Assembly: GCA_002480645.1 (NCBI GenBank)
Contig: DLCN01000009.1
Span: 124,001 to 188,000 of the forward strand
Length of the DNA: 64,000 nt
DNA from: Balneolaceae bacterium UBA7797
Lineage (GTDB): Bacteria; Bacteroidota; Rhodothermia; Balneolales; Balneolaceae
Direction: 5' to 3'
Notes under the pieces: model-generated
Database searches by the model: none
Seen by the model: only the letters and a program-made list of their open reading frames with translations
Told to the model about the DNA's origin: nothing
Program-made: the position numbers and the translations under genes
In this document: one piece after another, positions 53,116 through 61,394 of the stretch
Layout: every line of letters begins with the position of its first letter
Position numbering within the stretch: the stretch's first letter is position 1

Positions 53116-53321
53116 TGAGAACGAGTTTGAACAGAATGATCGAAGAGCAGATCGCAAGCACGCACAGGTTGATGGAAAAATCGACGCACATGTCGCACGC
53201 ACTATTATTGTTGGCTAAACAACATAAAGATATACTCGATCATGATAAATGGTACCAAATGGCATCTATTATGGATCTGGAAGGTGTAGAAAAACAAATG
53301 CCTGATTATAAAGAATTATAG
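53115..53321 (+). CDS. Small helical protein between cheD and cheY
   Basis: The 68-residue protein is charged and helical throughout (RMIEEQIASTHRLMEKSTHMSHALLLLAKQHKDIL), with His and Met frequent and no membrane segment. It starts inside the cheD stop codon, so it is translationally coupled and almost certainly expressed. I recognise no family. A second sigma-28-like promoter begins in its last codons, ahead of the downstream cheY. Confidence 0.6.
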   Translation: MRTSLNRMIEEQIASTHRLMEKSTHMSHALLLLAKQHKDILDHDKWYQMASIMDLEGVEKQMPDYKEL

Positions 53322-53336
53322 AAGGGTGTCGATAAA
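53310..53336 (+). promoter_or_regulatory. Internal sigma-28-like promoter before the second cheY
   Basis: TAAA (53310-53313), 16 nt, TCGATAA (53330-53336), ending 40 nt before the next start codon. It allows the cheY-cheX-cheB-cheY part to be expressed on its own. Confidence 0.65.
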
Positions 53337-53376
53337 CTGAAGTAATTCAATACAGCACAGTAAGTGCAACAAGCAG

Positions 53377-53784
53377 ATGAAAGAAACAGAATTAAACATA
53401 TTACTTGTAGAAGATGAACCTGCGATTCGTGTGTTTCTAAAAATAAGTTTAATGAAAAGCGACTTACCGATCGGACACGTATTTGAAGCCGAGAACGGTA
53501 AAGAAGCGCTGGAAATACTTAAATCGGTTCAAACGAACTTCATTCTAACCGATATAAATATGCCGGTAATGGATGGGGTAGAGTTTTTGACGCGCATGCA
53601 CAGTGATCCTGTGAACAAGGATATTCCGGTAGTGGCGGTTACATCAGTAAAAACAGATACAGTGAAGAATATGCTCCGGTTTTGGGGCCACGGTTATCTG
53701 GAAAAGCCATTTATGATCGGTGAGTTGAAAGAACAAATTCAGAAACAACATTCAAAAAGCAATGAGTATTATTTATACGGATAA
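53377..53784 (+). CDS. CheY-type response regulator (second)
   Basis: The 135-residue receiver has LLVEDEP, Asp59 in FILTDINMPVMDG, VVAVTSVKTDT and Lys in GYLEKPFM. It overlaps the following CheX-type gene by 23 nt, a close translational link that suggests the two act as a regulator/phosphatase pair. There is no output domain. Confidence 0.9.
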   Translation: MKETELNILLVEDEPAIRVFLKISLMKSDLPIGHVFEAENGKEALEILKSVQTNFILTDINMPVMDGVEFLTRMHSDPVNKDIPVVAVTSVKTDTVKNMLRFWGHGYLEKPFMIGELKEQIQKQHSKSNEYYLYG

Positions 53785-54232
53785 AATTCACGACATCGCT
53801 CTGAATACCTTCGAGATTACCTGTTATATGTTTCCGTTAGAAGATTGGGAGCTTGAAGATATTGGAGGCGAACAGGAACCATCAGGTGTCACAAAATCTG
53901 TAGTTGCCTTTGATGGTGCAGCGGAAGGTGGAATGGTGATAAACCCATCCGACACCTTACTGGATGCTATTGCCAGTAACATGTTGGGGGTAGATGAAGC
54001 CACACAGGAAGATAAGGAAGGAGCGCTATGCGAGATCGCAAATATCATTTGCGGAAATACCGTTCCGTTATTCGCCAAGGATGACAATATCTGTGTAATA
54101 CGACCACCCAGAATTGCAGATAAAAATGAAGATCTGAATACCTTATTTGGCGGTATGGTTCATGAGCAGATCAAAGTAAATCTGGATGAAGGGTGCGCTG
54201 AAATTTCGATCTATTATAAAGCGGAGGCCTGA
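53762..54232 (+). CDS. Diverged CheX-type phosphatase domain protein
   Basis: The 156-residue product has the helix GALCEIANIICGNTVPLFA, matching the CheX/CheC E-xx-N motif (Glu91, Asn94), with the surrounding strands VVAFDGAAEGGMVI and GMVHEQIKVNL. It is otherwise quite different from the CheX at 48574. Its start lies inside the upstream cheY. Together they look like a dedicated CheY/phosphatase module within the operon. cheB begins 2 nt downstream. Confidence 0.75.
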   Translation: MSIIYTDKIHDIALNTFEITCYMFPLEDWELEDIGGEQEPSGVTKSVVAFDGAAEGGMVINPSDTLLDAIASNMLGVDEATQEDKEGALCEIANIICGNTVPLFAKDDNICVIRPPRIADKNEDLNTLFGGMVHEQIKVNLDEGCAEISIYYKAEA

Positions 54233-54234
54233 TC

Positions 54235-55305
54235 ATGATTAAGGTGTTAATTGTAGATGACTCAGCATTTGTTCGAAAATTATTATCCGAAGAGCTTAAT
54301 AAGCAGCAGGATATTGAGGTTGTTGGCACTGCAATGAACCCTTATATCGCCCGTGAAAAGATCGTAAAGCTAAAACCGGATGTGCTTACACTGGATCTTG
54401 AAATGCCGCGTATGGACGGTCTATCATTCTTGTCAAAACTGATGAAGCATTTTCCGATGCCGGTTGTAGTGGTAAGTTCTTTGACTCCCAAAAATAGTCA
54501 GAATGCCATTAATGCATTAAGATTGGGTGCCGTTGAAGTTTTATGTAAGCCGGGATCAGCATATTCCACCCAGGATATAACCAAAGATATTGTGAAAGCA
54601 GTACGGGTTGCTGCTCAGGCTAAGTTTGATAAAACAGTACATACTCCGTCAGCCACAGGTGATGTAAAGAGAAGTAAGCCTCAGCTGATAGAAGAAGCTT
54701 CGCTGGTTCATACAACAAATAAACTACTAGCGATAGGAGCTTCCACCGGAGGAACCCGGGCATTAGAAGCCGTACTTACTCAATTGCCTGCAAATATGCC
54801 GGGTATTGTAATTGTACAACATATGCCGCCGGTATTTACCAAGAGTTTTGCAGAACGGCTGGACAGCATCTGCAATTTAAACGTGAAAGAAGCAGAAGAT
54901 AATGACCTGGTGAGGCCCGGACAGGCGCTCATTGCCCCGGGAAATTATCATATGCTAGTCGATAAAGTTGGAGCAAAGTATTATGCCAGAATCAAGCAGG
55001 GACCTCCGGTACATCACCAACGCCCAAGTGTGGACGTGATGTTCAATTCTATTGCACAGAATGTGGGAGTGAATGCTATGGGTGTGATCTTAACCGGCAT
55101 GGGCGCAGACGGTGCAAAAGGTTTGCTGGCCATGAAACAGAAAGGCTCTTATACGATCGGCCAGGATGAAGAAACATCAGTAGTGTATGGAATGCCTAAG
55201 GAAGCATATAAACTCGGAGCAGTTGACGATGTGCTTCCTTTGCAGAAAATTCCTGACGCGATTATAAAACACATGAAAAAGCAAACTTTACAACCAACTT
55301 TGTAA
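54235..55305 (+). CDS. cheB: Chemotaxis methylesterase CheB
   Basis: The 356-residue protein-glutamate methylesterase/deamidase has a receiver domain (VDDSAFVRK, Asp54 in LTLDLEMPRMDG) and the esterase domain with the Ser-His-Asp set: AIGASTGGTRAL (Ser ~170), IVQHMPPVFTKSFAERL (His ~197) and LTGMGADGAKGLLAMK (Asp ~290). Phosphorylation by CheA activates removal of methyl groups added by CheR. Confidence 0.95.
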   Translation: MIKVLIVDDSAFVRKLLSEELNKQQDIEVVGTAMNPYIAREKIVKLKPDVLTLDLEMPRMDGLSFLSKLMKHFPMPVVVVSSLTPKNSQNAINALRLGAVEVLCKPGSAYSTQDITKDIVKAVRVAAQAKFDKTVHTPSATGDVKRSKPQLIEEASLVHTTNKLLAIGASTGGTRALEAVLTQLPANMPGIVIVQHMPPVFTKSFAERLDSICNLNVKEAEDNDLVRPGQALIAPGNYHMLVDKVGAKYYARIKQGPPVHHQRPSVDVMFNSIAQNVGVNAMGVILTGMGADGAKGLLAMKQKGSYTIGQDEETSVVYGMPKEAYKLGAVDDVLPLQKIPDAIIKHMKKQTLQPTL

Positions 55306-55321
55306 TACAGCGGAGAAAGAA

Positions 55322-55705
55322 ATGGCAATTAATATTCTAGTTGTTGATGATAGCGCAGTAATGCGGAGTATGATCAAGAAGACGATAATAAACAGTGGTG
55401 TGGAAGTGGAACAGATCCACGAAGCATCAAATGGTCAGGAAGGTCTGGATGTGCTGGACCGGGAATGGCTCGATATTCTTTTCATCGACGTGAATATGCC
55501 TGTTATGGACGGTATGGAAATGCTGGAGCGGGTGAGAAATAAACCTGAAACCAGAGATATTCCCGTATTGATCGTATCAACAGAAAGCAACAACGAACGT
55601 ATTAAATTAATTAGTAAGCTAAGAGCAGGGTTTGTTCATAAACCATTTACTCCCGAAAAGCTGAAGGATAAGATCCTCGAAGCTTTGGGTGTAGTAGAAT
55701 ATTAA
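55322..55705 (+). CDS. CheY-type response regulator (third)
   Basis: The 127-residue receiver has LVVDDSAVMR, Asp56 in ILFIDVNMPVMDGMEML, VLIVSTESNN and Lys in GFVHKPFTPEKL. This VDDSAVMR form is close to the motor-type CheY of several phyla. It is last in the che operon, 16 nt after cheB, and is followed by a terminator. Confidence 0.92.
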   Translation: MAINILVVDDSAVMRSMIKKTIINSGVEVEQIHEASNGQEGLDVLDREWLDILFIDVNMPVMDGMEMLERVRNKPETRDIPVLIVSTESNNERIKLISKLRAGFVHKPFTPEKLKDKILEALGVVEY

Positions 55706-55753
55706 TGAGAACGATCTTTTTGTAGATAGTTTGCTTTTAAACTTCTTGACAAG

Positions 55754-55787
55754 AGAGGTGTATCCTTTATTGGGTACACCTCTTTTT
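55754..55787 (+). terminator. Terminator of the che operon
   Basis: AGAGGTGTA and TACACCTCT pair around a 12-nt loop and are followed by TTTTT. Confidence 0.9.
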
Positions 55788-55818
55788 GTGTTAATGACGA
55801 AAAAAGACTGAGAAAGAT

Positions 55819-55845
55819 TAATTTTTTTTAATAAATGTGCGATAA
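55819..55845 (+). promoter_or_regulatory. Sigma-28-like promoter of the first MCP gene
   Basis: TAAT (55819-55822), 16 nt, GCGATAA (55839-55845). The leader to the MCP start at 55962 would be ~110 nt. Confidence 0.6.
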
Positions 55846-55961
55846 GACTTTTGAAGCGGAGGTATTACCCGCTGAAAGAAAAAAATACGTTTTAGGTTTA
55901 AGCGGGTGTCAACCGTTTTAGGCATAGCATAAAGCTATAGTCTAACTTTAAAGGGAAAGAG

Positions 55962-57920
55962 ATGTCTGGTAAATTTAGCTTAGGAGCACGGAGCAAAAGG
56001 GGAAAAGAGCGCACAATACGGGAGAAAATTCTGATATTGAGTGCCAGCGTAATTGTAATAACTCTGATATTAAGTTCATTCGCCTTGTTTGAATTCAATC
56101 AGATCAATAAGAACACAAGTCGGTTAGTTGAGGCCTACATACCCGAATGGGAAATGGCTGAAAGGCTTGAACAAGGGATGCGCGAAGCCGGTTATTACCG
56201 AATGCGTTATCAAAAAGACAAGTCGGAAGAGACCTACACTAAAGTGACCGATAATTTTGATGTGGTAGATCAGGCCATTGATGAATTAGATGCACTAAGT
56301 ACAGAAAAGAATTTACCTACACTTCAGCGGTTAATTATTGATCTGAAAAATGACGTGGGTAGCTATAGAAAGGCAGTTGATCAATTTCATACCTACGAAT
56401 TGAATATGATCAGCAATAAAGAAGAACTGGAAATTACGGACAGTAAATTCGATGTAATACTTGACGACCTCAATTATAATTCGAATGAGTTGTCGCAGGA
56501 ATTAGCAGAAAATGTAAGTTTGGTACATGAGGTCATAAATGATTTCTGGCGCACAGATGCCCGTGAGGACTACGGAGCGTTGAGATCGATCACGATAGAA
56601 CTGAAAGCAACCATCGAAAAGATCAGCGTGTTGAAAGAAGAAGTGGTTGTTACTTCGAATACTGAATTATCGGATAAACTAAATAAGCTGTATTCCCAAC
56701 TAAGAGATTTTGAAACACATGCCGAATCATATATTAAAGCATTAGAACAAAGAGAAGAGAACGAAAAAGTAGTGTACACAGCTTCTAACGCAGCACTCGG
56801 CCGGTCACTTGAATTATCAAAAGCCGCACACGCAGGGGCTGTGGATCTTGGAAATGGTACAGCCAAAGCCGGGAATAATGCGATCGTTTTTGTTCTGATA
56901 GCTTCAGTAATTGTTTTGGTTGTAGCCGGCGGTTTAAGTTTTGTTACCAGCAGATCGATCAATAAAGCCTTGAAAGAAATCATCGATCGGCTTTCAGCAG
57001 GCTCTGAGCAAGTGAAAGCCTCCTCCATTCAGTTAACCGGATCAAGTCAGGATCTGGCAGAAAGCGCCAGTGAACAAGCGGCAAGTGTACAGGAAACCAC
57101 CTCTTCCCTGGAAGAAATGGGGTCGCAGATCACCCAGACAGCAGAGAACTCTGCGGAAGCTGAGATGGCAATGAACGACGCAAAGCCGATGGTAGAAAAA
57201 GGTGTAGAAGCGATGAAACGTATGAATCAGGCCATGAAAGAGATCAATGAATCTAGTAATGAAACTTCCCGCATCATTAAAACCATCGATGATATTGCCT
57301 TTCAAACGAATTTATTAGCATTGAACGCTGCTGTAGAAGCGGCCCGGGCCGGTGAGGCCGGAAAAGGATTTGCCGTTGTGGCGGAAGAAGTTAGAAATCT
57401 GGCCCAACGAAGCGCTGAAGCTGCCAAGGATACTTCCGATCTGATACAACGTTCTCAAACAAGTTCAGTTCGAGGTACCAGCGTTGCTGAAGAAGTGAGC
57501 GATAACCTGGTAAAAATTGAAGGAAGCATCAATAATGTAAGAACATTGGTGGTTGAGATTTCGGCTGCTTCCCGGGAACAATCGGACGGGATAAAACAGA
57601 TGAACTCAGTAATGCAGGAAATGGATAATGTGGTGCAGAGTAATGCCTCTTCTTCCGAAGAATCGGCAAGTGCTGCAGAGGAACTATCATCGCAAGCTAA
57701 TGAACTGAATAGTATAGTAAGTGATCTTGCCATACTTGCTGGCATTGGTTCGGCAATGCAGGAAATGAGAACATCCTCAACCTTTTCTGAGTTCAAAATT
57801 GGACCCGATTCCACCGTTACACCTAAAAAGAATAGAACGGAGAAGGCCACATCACATAAAAAAGAGAAGTTTGAGGAACTGATCCCATTTGGGGATGAGG
57901 ATGACTTCGGCGATTTCTGA
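55962..57920 (+). CDS. Methyl-accepting chemotaxis protein (first)
   Basis: The 652-residue receptor has a membrane helix at ~25-47, a ~265-residue helical periplasmic sensor, a second helix at ~312-334 and a cytoplasmic signalling region with the hairpin-tip sequence DIAFQTNLLALNAAVEAARAGEAGKGFAVVAEEVRNLAQRS. No HAMP domain is obvious between helix 2 and the coiled coil. It ends with an acidic tail (FEELIPFGDEDDFGDF). It is transcribed alone between its promoter and a terminator. The ligand is unknown. Confidence 0.95.
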   Translation: MSGKFSLGARSKRGKERTIREKILILSASVIVITLILSSFALFEFNQINKNTSRLVEAYIPEWEMAERLEQGMREAGYYRMRYQKDKSEETYTKVTDNFDVVDQAIDELDALSTEKNLPTLQRLIIDLKNDVGSYRKAVDQFHTYELNMISNKEELEITDSKFDVILDDLNYNSNELSQELAENVSLVHEVINDFWRTDAREDYGALRSITIELKATIEKISVLKEEVVVTSNTELSDKLNKLYSQLRDFETHAESYIKALEQREENEKVVYTASNAALGRSLELSKAAHAGAVDLGNGTAKAGNNAIVFVLIASVIVLVVAGGLSFVTSRSINKALKEIIDRLSAGSEQVKASSIQLTGSSQDLAESASEQAASVQETTSSLEEMGSQITQTAENSAEAEMAMNDAKPMVEKGVEAMKRMNQAMKEINESSNETSRIIKTIDDIAFQTNLLALNAAVEAARAGEAGKGFAVVAEEVRNLAQRSAEAAKDTSDLIQRSQTSSVRGTSVAEEVSDNLVKIEGSINNVRTLVVEISAASREQSDGIKQMNSVMQEMDNVVQSNASSSEESASAAEELSSQANELNSIVSDLAILAGIGSAMQEMRTSSTFSEFKIGPDSTVTPKKNRTEKATSHKKEKFEELIPFGDEDDFGDF

Positions 57921-57938
57921 GTTCTAGTTAACTCATTT

Positions 57939-57966
57939 AAAAAGGAGACTTCCGGGTCTCCTTTTT
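57939..57966 (+). terminator. Terminator after the first MCP gene
   Basis: AAAAAGGAGAC and GTCTCCTTTTT form an 11-bp stem with a 6-nt loop whose right arm is itself the T tract, 18 nt after the stop. Confidence 0.88.
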
Positions 57967-58007
57967 CTTTTGGTGAAAGAAAATTTCCTGTGATCTGCTT
58001 TTTCGAT

Positions 58008-58034
58008 TTAAGCAACTCTCTGTTTTTCCGATAA
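58008..58034 (+). promoter_or_regulatory. Sigma-28-like promoter of the cheW-MCP unit
   Basis: TTAA (58008-58011), 16 nt, CCGATAA (58028-58034), 70 nt before the cheW start. Confidence 0.8.
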
Positions 58035-58104
58035 GTAGTATGTGAGGTGAATCAGGTTTTAGTAACAATTTAGTACGTGGTTAAGAACGGAATAAACAAA
58101 TACG

Positions 58105-58587
58105 ATGATGAATACATTATCTGAATCAAATAGTTCAGCTGAAGGGATTATCTCTGTGGAAGGAGGTAAATTTCTGAGCTTCTTCCTGGGTGAAGAAGAG
58201 TATGCTATTGAGATACTTAAAGTGCAGGAGATCATTGGTGTAACTGCCATAACTCCGGTTCCCAAAATGCCCGCGTTTATCGACGGGATCATCAATTTAC
58301 GGGATAAGATCGTACCGGTAATAAATCTGCGAAAACGATTCAAGCTTCCTCCCGCCGATCATACCGAAGACACGGTGATGATAGTGCTCAGGCAAGGAGA
58401 GGAACTTCGGGCAATTCTGGTTGATCGGGTTTCGGAAGTCGCGGATATCAAAAAGGAACAAATAGAGCAAATTGAAACGGCCTGCAGTAACATCGAAACC
58501 AAATTTCTACTGGGATTAGGAAATATTGAAGGTGTTATTAAACTCATTTTAAATGTAGAAGTCGTTGCTTTTGGGTTTGAGATCTGA
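58105..58587 (+). CDS. cheW: CheW adaptor (first)
   Basis: The 160-residue scaffold couples receptors to CheA. The CheW fold is clear: FLSFFLGEEEYAIEILKVQEIIGV, VPKMPAFIDGIINLRDKIVPVINLRKRF, then a second beta-barrel lobe (LVDRVSEVADI). The tail after residue ~140 is short. It is 36 nt upstream of the second MCP, with which it is co-transcribed, so it may serve that receptor in particular. A related CheW at 62003 precedes the third MCP. Confidence 0.94.
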   Translation: MMNTLSESNSSAEGIISVEGGKFLSFFLGEEEYAIEILKVQEIIGVTAITPVPKMPAFIDGIINLRDKIVPVINLRKRFKLPPADHTEDTVMIVLRQGEELRAILVDRVSEVADIKKEQIEQIETACSNIETKFLLGLGNIEGVIKLILNVEVVAFGFEI

Positions 58588-58623
58588 GCCGGTCTAATAC
58601 CAGTATAAAATAGAGGATTAAGA

Positions 58624-60624
58624 ATGAGATTTATAAAGTGGCTGTCTGACTTACTAATAAACATTTCCGGAATGGATAAATGGACCATCGGTAAAAGGAT
58701 CATTTTCTTATCGGTGGGTGGAACCATCATTTTATTGGCTGTAGGGCTGGTTGGGATGTATGCTTTGTTTCAGATCAATAATTACTCCAATACCCTCGTA
58801 GATCAGAGTCTGGAGGGATTGAAGATTGCAGGAGCCATTGAAAGTGATACACGGGACCTGGGCCAACATCTGACAAATTTCAGCCAGAATTTTGATGAAA
58901 ATGAGTGGAGTGAGACAGAACAGCTTTTAGAACAAATAAAAACAGGTGTGGATTCTGTAGGATCGCTTTCTGAAAGGTTCGAGCTGGAAGAAGTGAAGGC
59001 AAGAACCATTGAGATGGATAGCAGTATAGTTCAACTGGAGCGATCTATGTACAGCTTCTATGGCGCATTTGTGGCTTTGTTAACCTACCGGGATCTTACC
59101 TACCAGTCTACTCAGGATTTTATTGCCAGTGTACATGACTACCTGGAAGTAGCTAAATCGGGACTTCCGGCTCTAAATCCAACAGAAAAGAGTGAGGAGC
59201 AGGATCGCATCTATAAGGCACAGGAATTATTGGTTAAACAGGGAGTGGAAATTCAGCGGCTTTGGAAATCAGAAGCTGAGAATGATGCTGTACAACTACA
59301 AAATATCGAAGAGAATCTGATCGCCGTTCGTCAGGATTTTGGGAAGCTGCTAAACGGCGTTAGTTCCGCTGAGGGAATGATGTATTTACAGATCGCTCTT
59401 GGAACACTGAATGACAATGTGTTGACCGTTCGGGCAATGATCGAGTCACGAAAAACGGTTACAGAGCAGGAGAACATACGTCTGAAAGCGTATGATCAGA
59501 TCCTTGCAAATTCCATAACACTTGCCGAATTAGCTGAAAATGATGCCTATGAACAAGGCAAGAATACAAATACAACAGTAGCTACCTATGTTTGGATACT
59601 TGGAGCTATTGTGGTCGGGAATGGCATATTTGCACTGCTTTTCGGATTGCTGATCGGTCGGTCAATAACCGGTACAATGACCAAAGCCATTAAGAATATT
59701 AACAACGGTGCTGAAGAAGTGAACACCTCATCCGATCAACTGTCAGAATCGAGCAGAGAACTGGCGGAGAGTTCCACGCAACAGGCTGCACGGGTGAAGG
59801 ATACCTCAAATTCGCTGGATAGTATGGCGCTTCAGATCAAACAAAGTAATGAGAGTACGAGTGCGGTAGAAAAGGCGATGATGGAAACCAGGAATCTGGT
59901 TAGTGAGGGGGTTGAAGCTGTAAGTGAATTAACTCAGGCCATGACGGAGATCAGAGAGGCGAGCCTGGAGACTTCCAAGATCGTAAAAACGATCGATGAA
60001 ATTGCTTTTCAAACGAATTTACTCGCATTAAATGCGGCAGTTGAAGCAGCGAGAGCCGGTGAGGCCGGAAAGGGATTTGCGGTGGTTGCCGAAGAAGTTA
60101 GAAATCTGGCACAACGAAGTGCGGATGCCGCCCGCAATACCACCGATCTGATCAAAAAATCGCAGGAAAGTTCGGAACGTGGTTTTGAGATCGCAGAACT
60201 GGCTTCCGATAACCTCGACCAGATCCGAATCAGCTCCGGAAGCGTTGATGAGATGATCGCTGAAATGGCTGCATATGCTAAGGAACAACTTGAAAGCATA
60301 GACGATATGAGTTCGGTGATCAGCGAAATGGAAATTGTGGTGCATAACAATGCCACCAATTCAGAACAATCGGCCAGTGCTGCAGAAGCATTATCACTAC
60401 AGGCTGAGTCTCTGCATAATGTGGTTGGCAGATTATCTGAATTAGTAGGGAGTACCTCTATTCGGTTACGAAGAAACAAAAGAGGAAAAGCAGTATCAGA
60501 GATCACTTTCCAGGGAAGTTCTGCTACCGGGAACCATCATAAAAAACAAGATGCGGAAAAGGCACCGGTACAAAATTACGAAGAGCTGGTACTGCTTGAT
60601 GATGGTGAACTGACGGATTTTTGA
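58624..60624 (+). CDS. Methyl-accepting chemotaxis protein (second)
   Basis: The 666-residue receptor has a helix at ~25-48, a ~270-residue helical sensor, a second helix (~319-343), and a cytoplasmic domain with the conserved tip EIAFQTNLLALNAAVEAARAGEAGKGFAVVAEEVRNLAQRS. Its C-terminus is NYEELVLLDDGELTDF, like the tail of the first MCP. The two receptors share the cytoplasmic half but not the sensor, so they should detect different cues. It is the last gene of the cheW-MCP unit; the sRNA candidate follows. Confidence 0.95.
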   Translation: MRFIKWLSDLLINISGMDKWTIGKRIIFLSVGGTIILLAVGLVGMYALFQINNYSNTLVDQSLEGLKIAGAIESDTRDLGQHLTNFSQNFDENEWSETEQLLEQIKTGVDSVGSLSERFELEEVKARTIEMDSSIVQLERSMYSFYGAFVALLTYRDLTYQSTQDFIASVHDYLEVAKSGLPALNPTEKSEEQDRIYKAQELLVKQGVEIQRLWKSEAENDAVQLQNIEENLIAVRQDFGKLLNGVSSAEGMMYLQIALGTLNDNVLTVRAMIESRKTVTEQENIRLKAYDQILANSITLAELAENDAYEQGKNTNTTVATYVWILGAIVVGNGIFALLFGLLIGRSITGTMTKAIKNINNGAEEVNTSSDQLSESSRELAESSTQQAARVKDTSNSLDSMALQIKQSNESTSAVEKAMMETRNLVSEGVEAVSELTQAMTEIREASLETSKIVKTIDEIAFQTNLLALNAAVEAARAGEAGKGFAVVAEEVRNLAQRSADAARNTTDLIKKSQESSERGFEIAELASDNLDQIRISSGSVDEMIAEMAAYAKEQLESIDDMSSVISEMEIVVHNNATNSEQSASAAEALSLQAESLHNVVGRLSELVGSTSIRLRRNKRGKAVSEITFQGSSATGNHHKKQDAEKAPVQNYEELVLLDDGELTDF

Positions 60625-60654
60625 TCAGCGGTCAAAAAAAAATGAGTCGGTCAT

Positions 60655-60681
60655 TTAAGTACCGATGTTTTGATGCGATAA
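60655..60681 (+). promoter_or_regulatory. Sigma-28-like promoter without a downstream gene
   Basis: TTAA (60655-60658), 16 nt, GCGATAA (60675-60681). A terminator follows at 60777, before any credible gene, so the likely product is the small RNA listed next. Confidence 0.65.
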
Positions 60682-60687
60682 CCTAAG

Positions 60688-60813
60688 TAGTACAGAGAGT
60701 AATTATTGATTTAACAGTAGCCTCTTCTAATCATGGAGGCTGATACACAATGGTTATCTCCCACAAAGGTTAGGTTAGAGCATCATCTTGAAAAGCTGAT
60801 GCTCTTTTTTTTT
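60688..60813 (+). ncRNA. Candidate sigma-28-dependent small RNA, about 125 nt
   Basis: Transcription from the 60655 promoter should begin near 60688 and end at the T tract 60805-60813. The RNA contains a first hairpin (AGCCTC 60718-60723 / GAGGCT 60736-60741), a single-stranded middle (~60742-60776) and the terminator hairpin. The only ATG frame (60734) runs through the terminator, so coding is unlikely. It lies between a receptor gene and the secreted TonB-domain genes. Its existence as a separate transcript is inferred from promoter and terminator signals only. Confidence 0.5.
60777..60813 (+). terminator. Terminator of the candidate small RNA
   Basis: AGAGCATCA and TGATGCTCT form a 9-bp stem with an 11-nt loop, followed by nine T. 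Confidence 0.9.
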
Positions 60814-60834
60814 GAGAATAATTATTCATTAAAA

Positions 60835-60856
60835 AACATTAAGGAATTTTAATGTT
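60835..60856. promoter_or_regulatory. 22-bp dyad overlapping a sigma-28-like promoter
   Basis: AACATTAA-N6-TTAATGTT, the same arms and spacing as at 46459-46480. Here it covers the -35 region of the next promoter, a position suited to a repressor. Confidence 0.4.
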
Positions 60857-60865
60857 TGCCGATAA
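60839..60865 (+). promoter_or_regulatory. Sigma-28-like promoter of the secreted TonB-domain pair
   Basis: TTAA (60839-60842), 16 nt, CCGATAA (60859-60865), preceded by G so that the -10 reads GCCGATAA, the full FliA consensus. The start codon is 38 nt downstream. Confidence 0.8.
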
Positions 60866-60902
60866 CTGAATCATCTTACCAAATCAACTTAGTACATGAA
60901 GT

Positions 60903-61334
60903 ATGAAAACAATTAAAAATTACAAGACGTTAGCAATGGTGTTTGTTGGTGTAATCCTGGGAATTACTACCAACGCACAGGCAGGGGAACTTACCGATGG
61001 CATTGTGCTTAATGCTGCAAATGATACTACTGAGGTTTACGATGTAGTGGATCAGATGCCGGAGATCGTAGGTGGTTTACCTGAAATTTATAAGCATATC
61101 AAATACCCAAGCAAAGCCAAAAATGACCGTATCGAAGGTCGGGTATTTATCCGTTTCATCGTTGATGAGAATGGGAAAGTACAGAGTCCTCAGATCCTGA
61201 AGGATATTGGAGGCGGATGCGGACAAGCCGCGATCGAAGGTATTCAGAAGGTGAAATTCAAGCCCGGATCAAAAAATGGTACACCCGTTAAGGTATACTA
61301 CTCGCTTCCGGTGAACTTCAAGATCACTTTCTAA
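60903..61334 (+). CDS. Secreted stand-alone TonB C-terminal domain protein (first of a pair)
   Basis: The 143-residue product has a signal peptide (LAMVFVGVILGITTNAQA, cut near residue 28) and then one TonB C-terminal domain: MPEIVGGLPEIYKHIKYP, GRVFIRFIVDENGKV and GCGQAAIEGIQKVKFKPG are typical. Unlike real TonB it has no Pro-rich spacer and no membrane anchor that would be expected to stay with ExbBD, so it is probably soluble in the periplasm. It shares the domain with the BlaR1-like protein at 17650. The sigma-28-like promoter ties it to motility or chemotaxis; the role is unknown. Confidence 0.85.
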   Translation: MKTIKNYKTLAMVFVGVILGITTNAQAGELTDGIVLNAANDTTEVYDVVDQMPEIVGGLPEIYKHIKYPSKAKNDRIEGRVFIRFIVDENGKVQSPQILKDIGGGCGQAAIEGIQKVKFKPGSKNGTPVKVYYSLPVNFKITF

Positions 61335-61394
61335 AAAAATACTGAAACACACAGAGAGAGAAATTTCTTTACGTAAATAACAAAGGTTAAGACC

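Noticed and set aside
57455..60506. Antisense Ser/Ala-rich frames of 165-186 residues over the MCP genes
   Set aside because: They repeat over the same conserved MCP segment in both genes, so they are shadows of that domain.
60734..60852. Short frame starting at ATG 60734
   Set aside because: It reads through the terminator hairpin and T tract (Phe run) and has no SD, so the region is treated as RNA.
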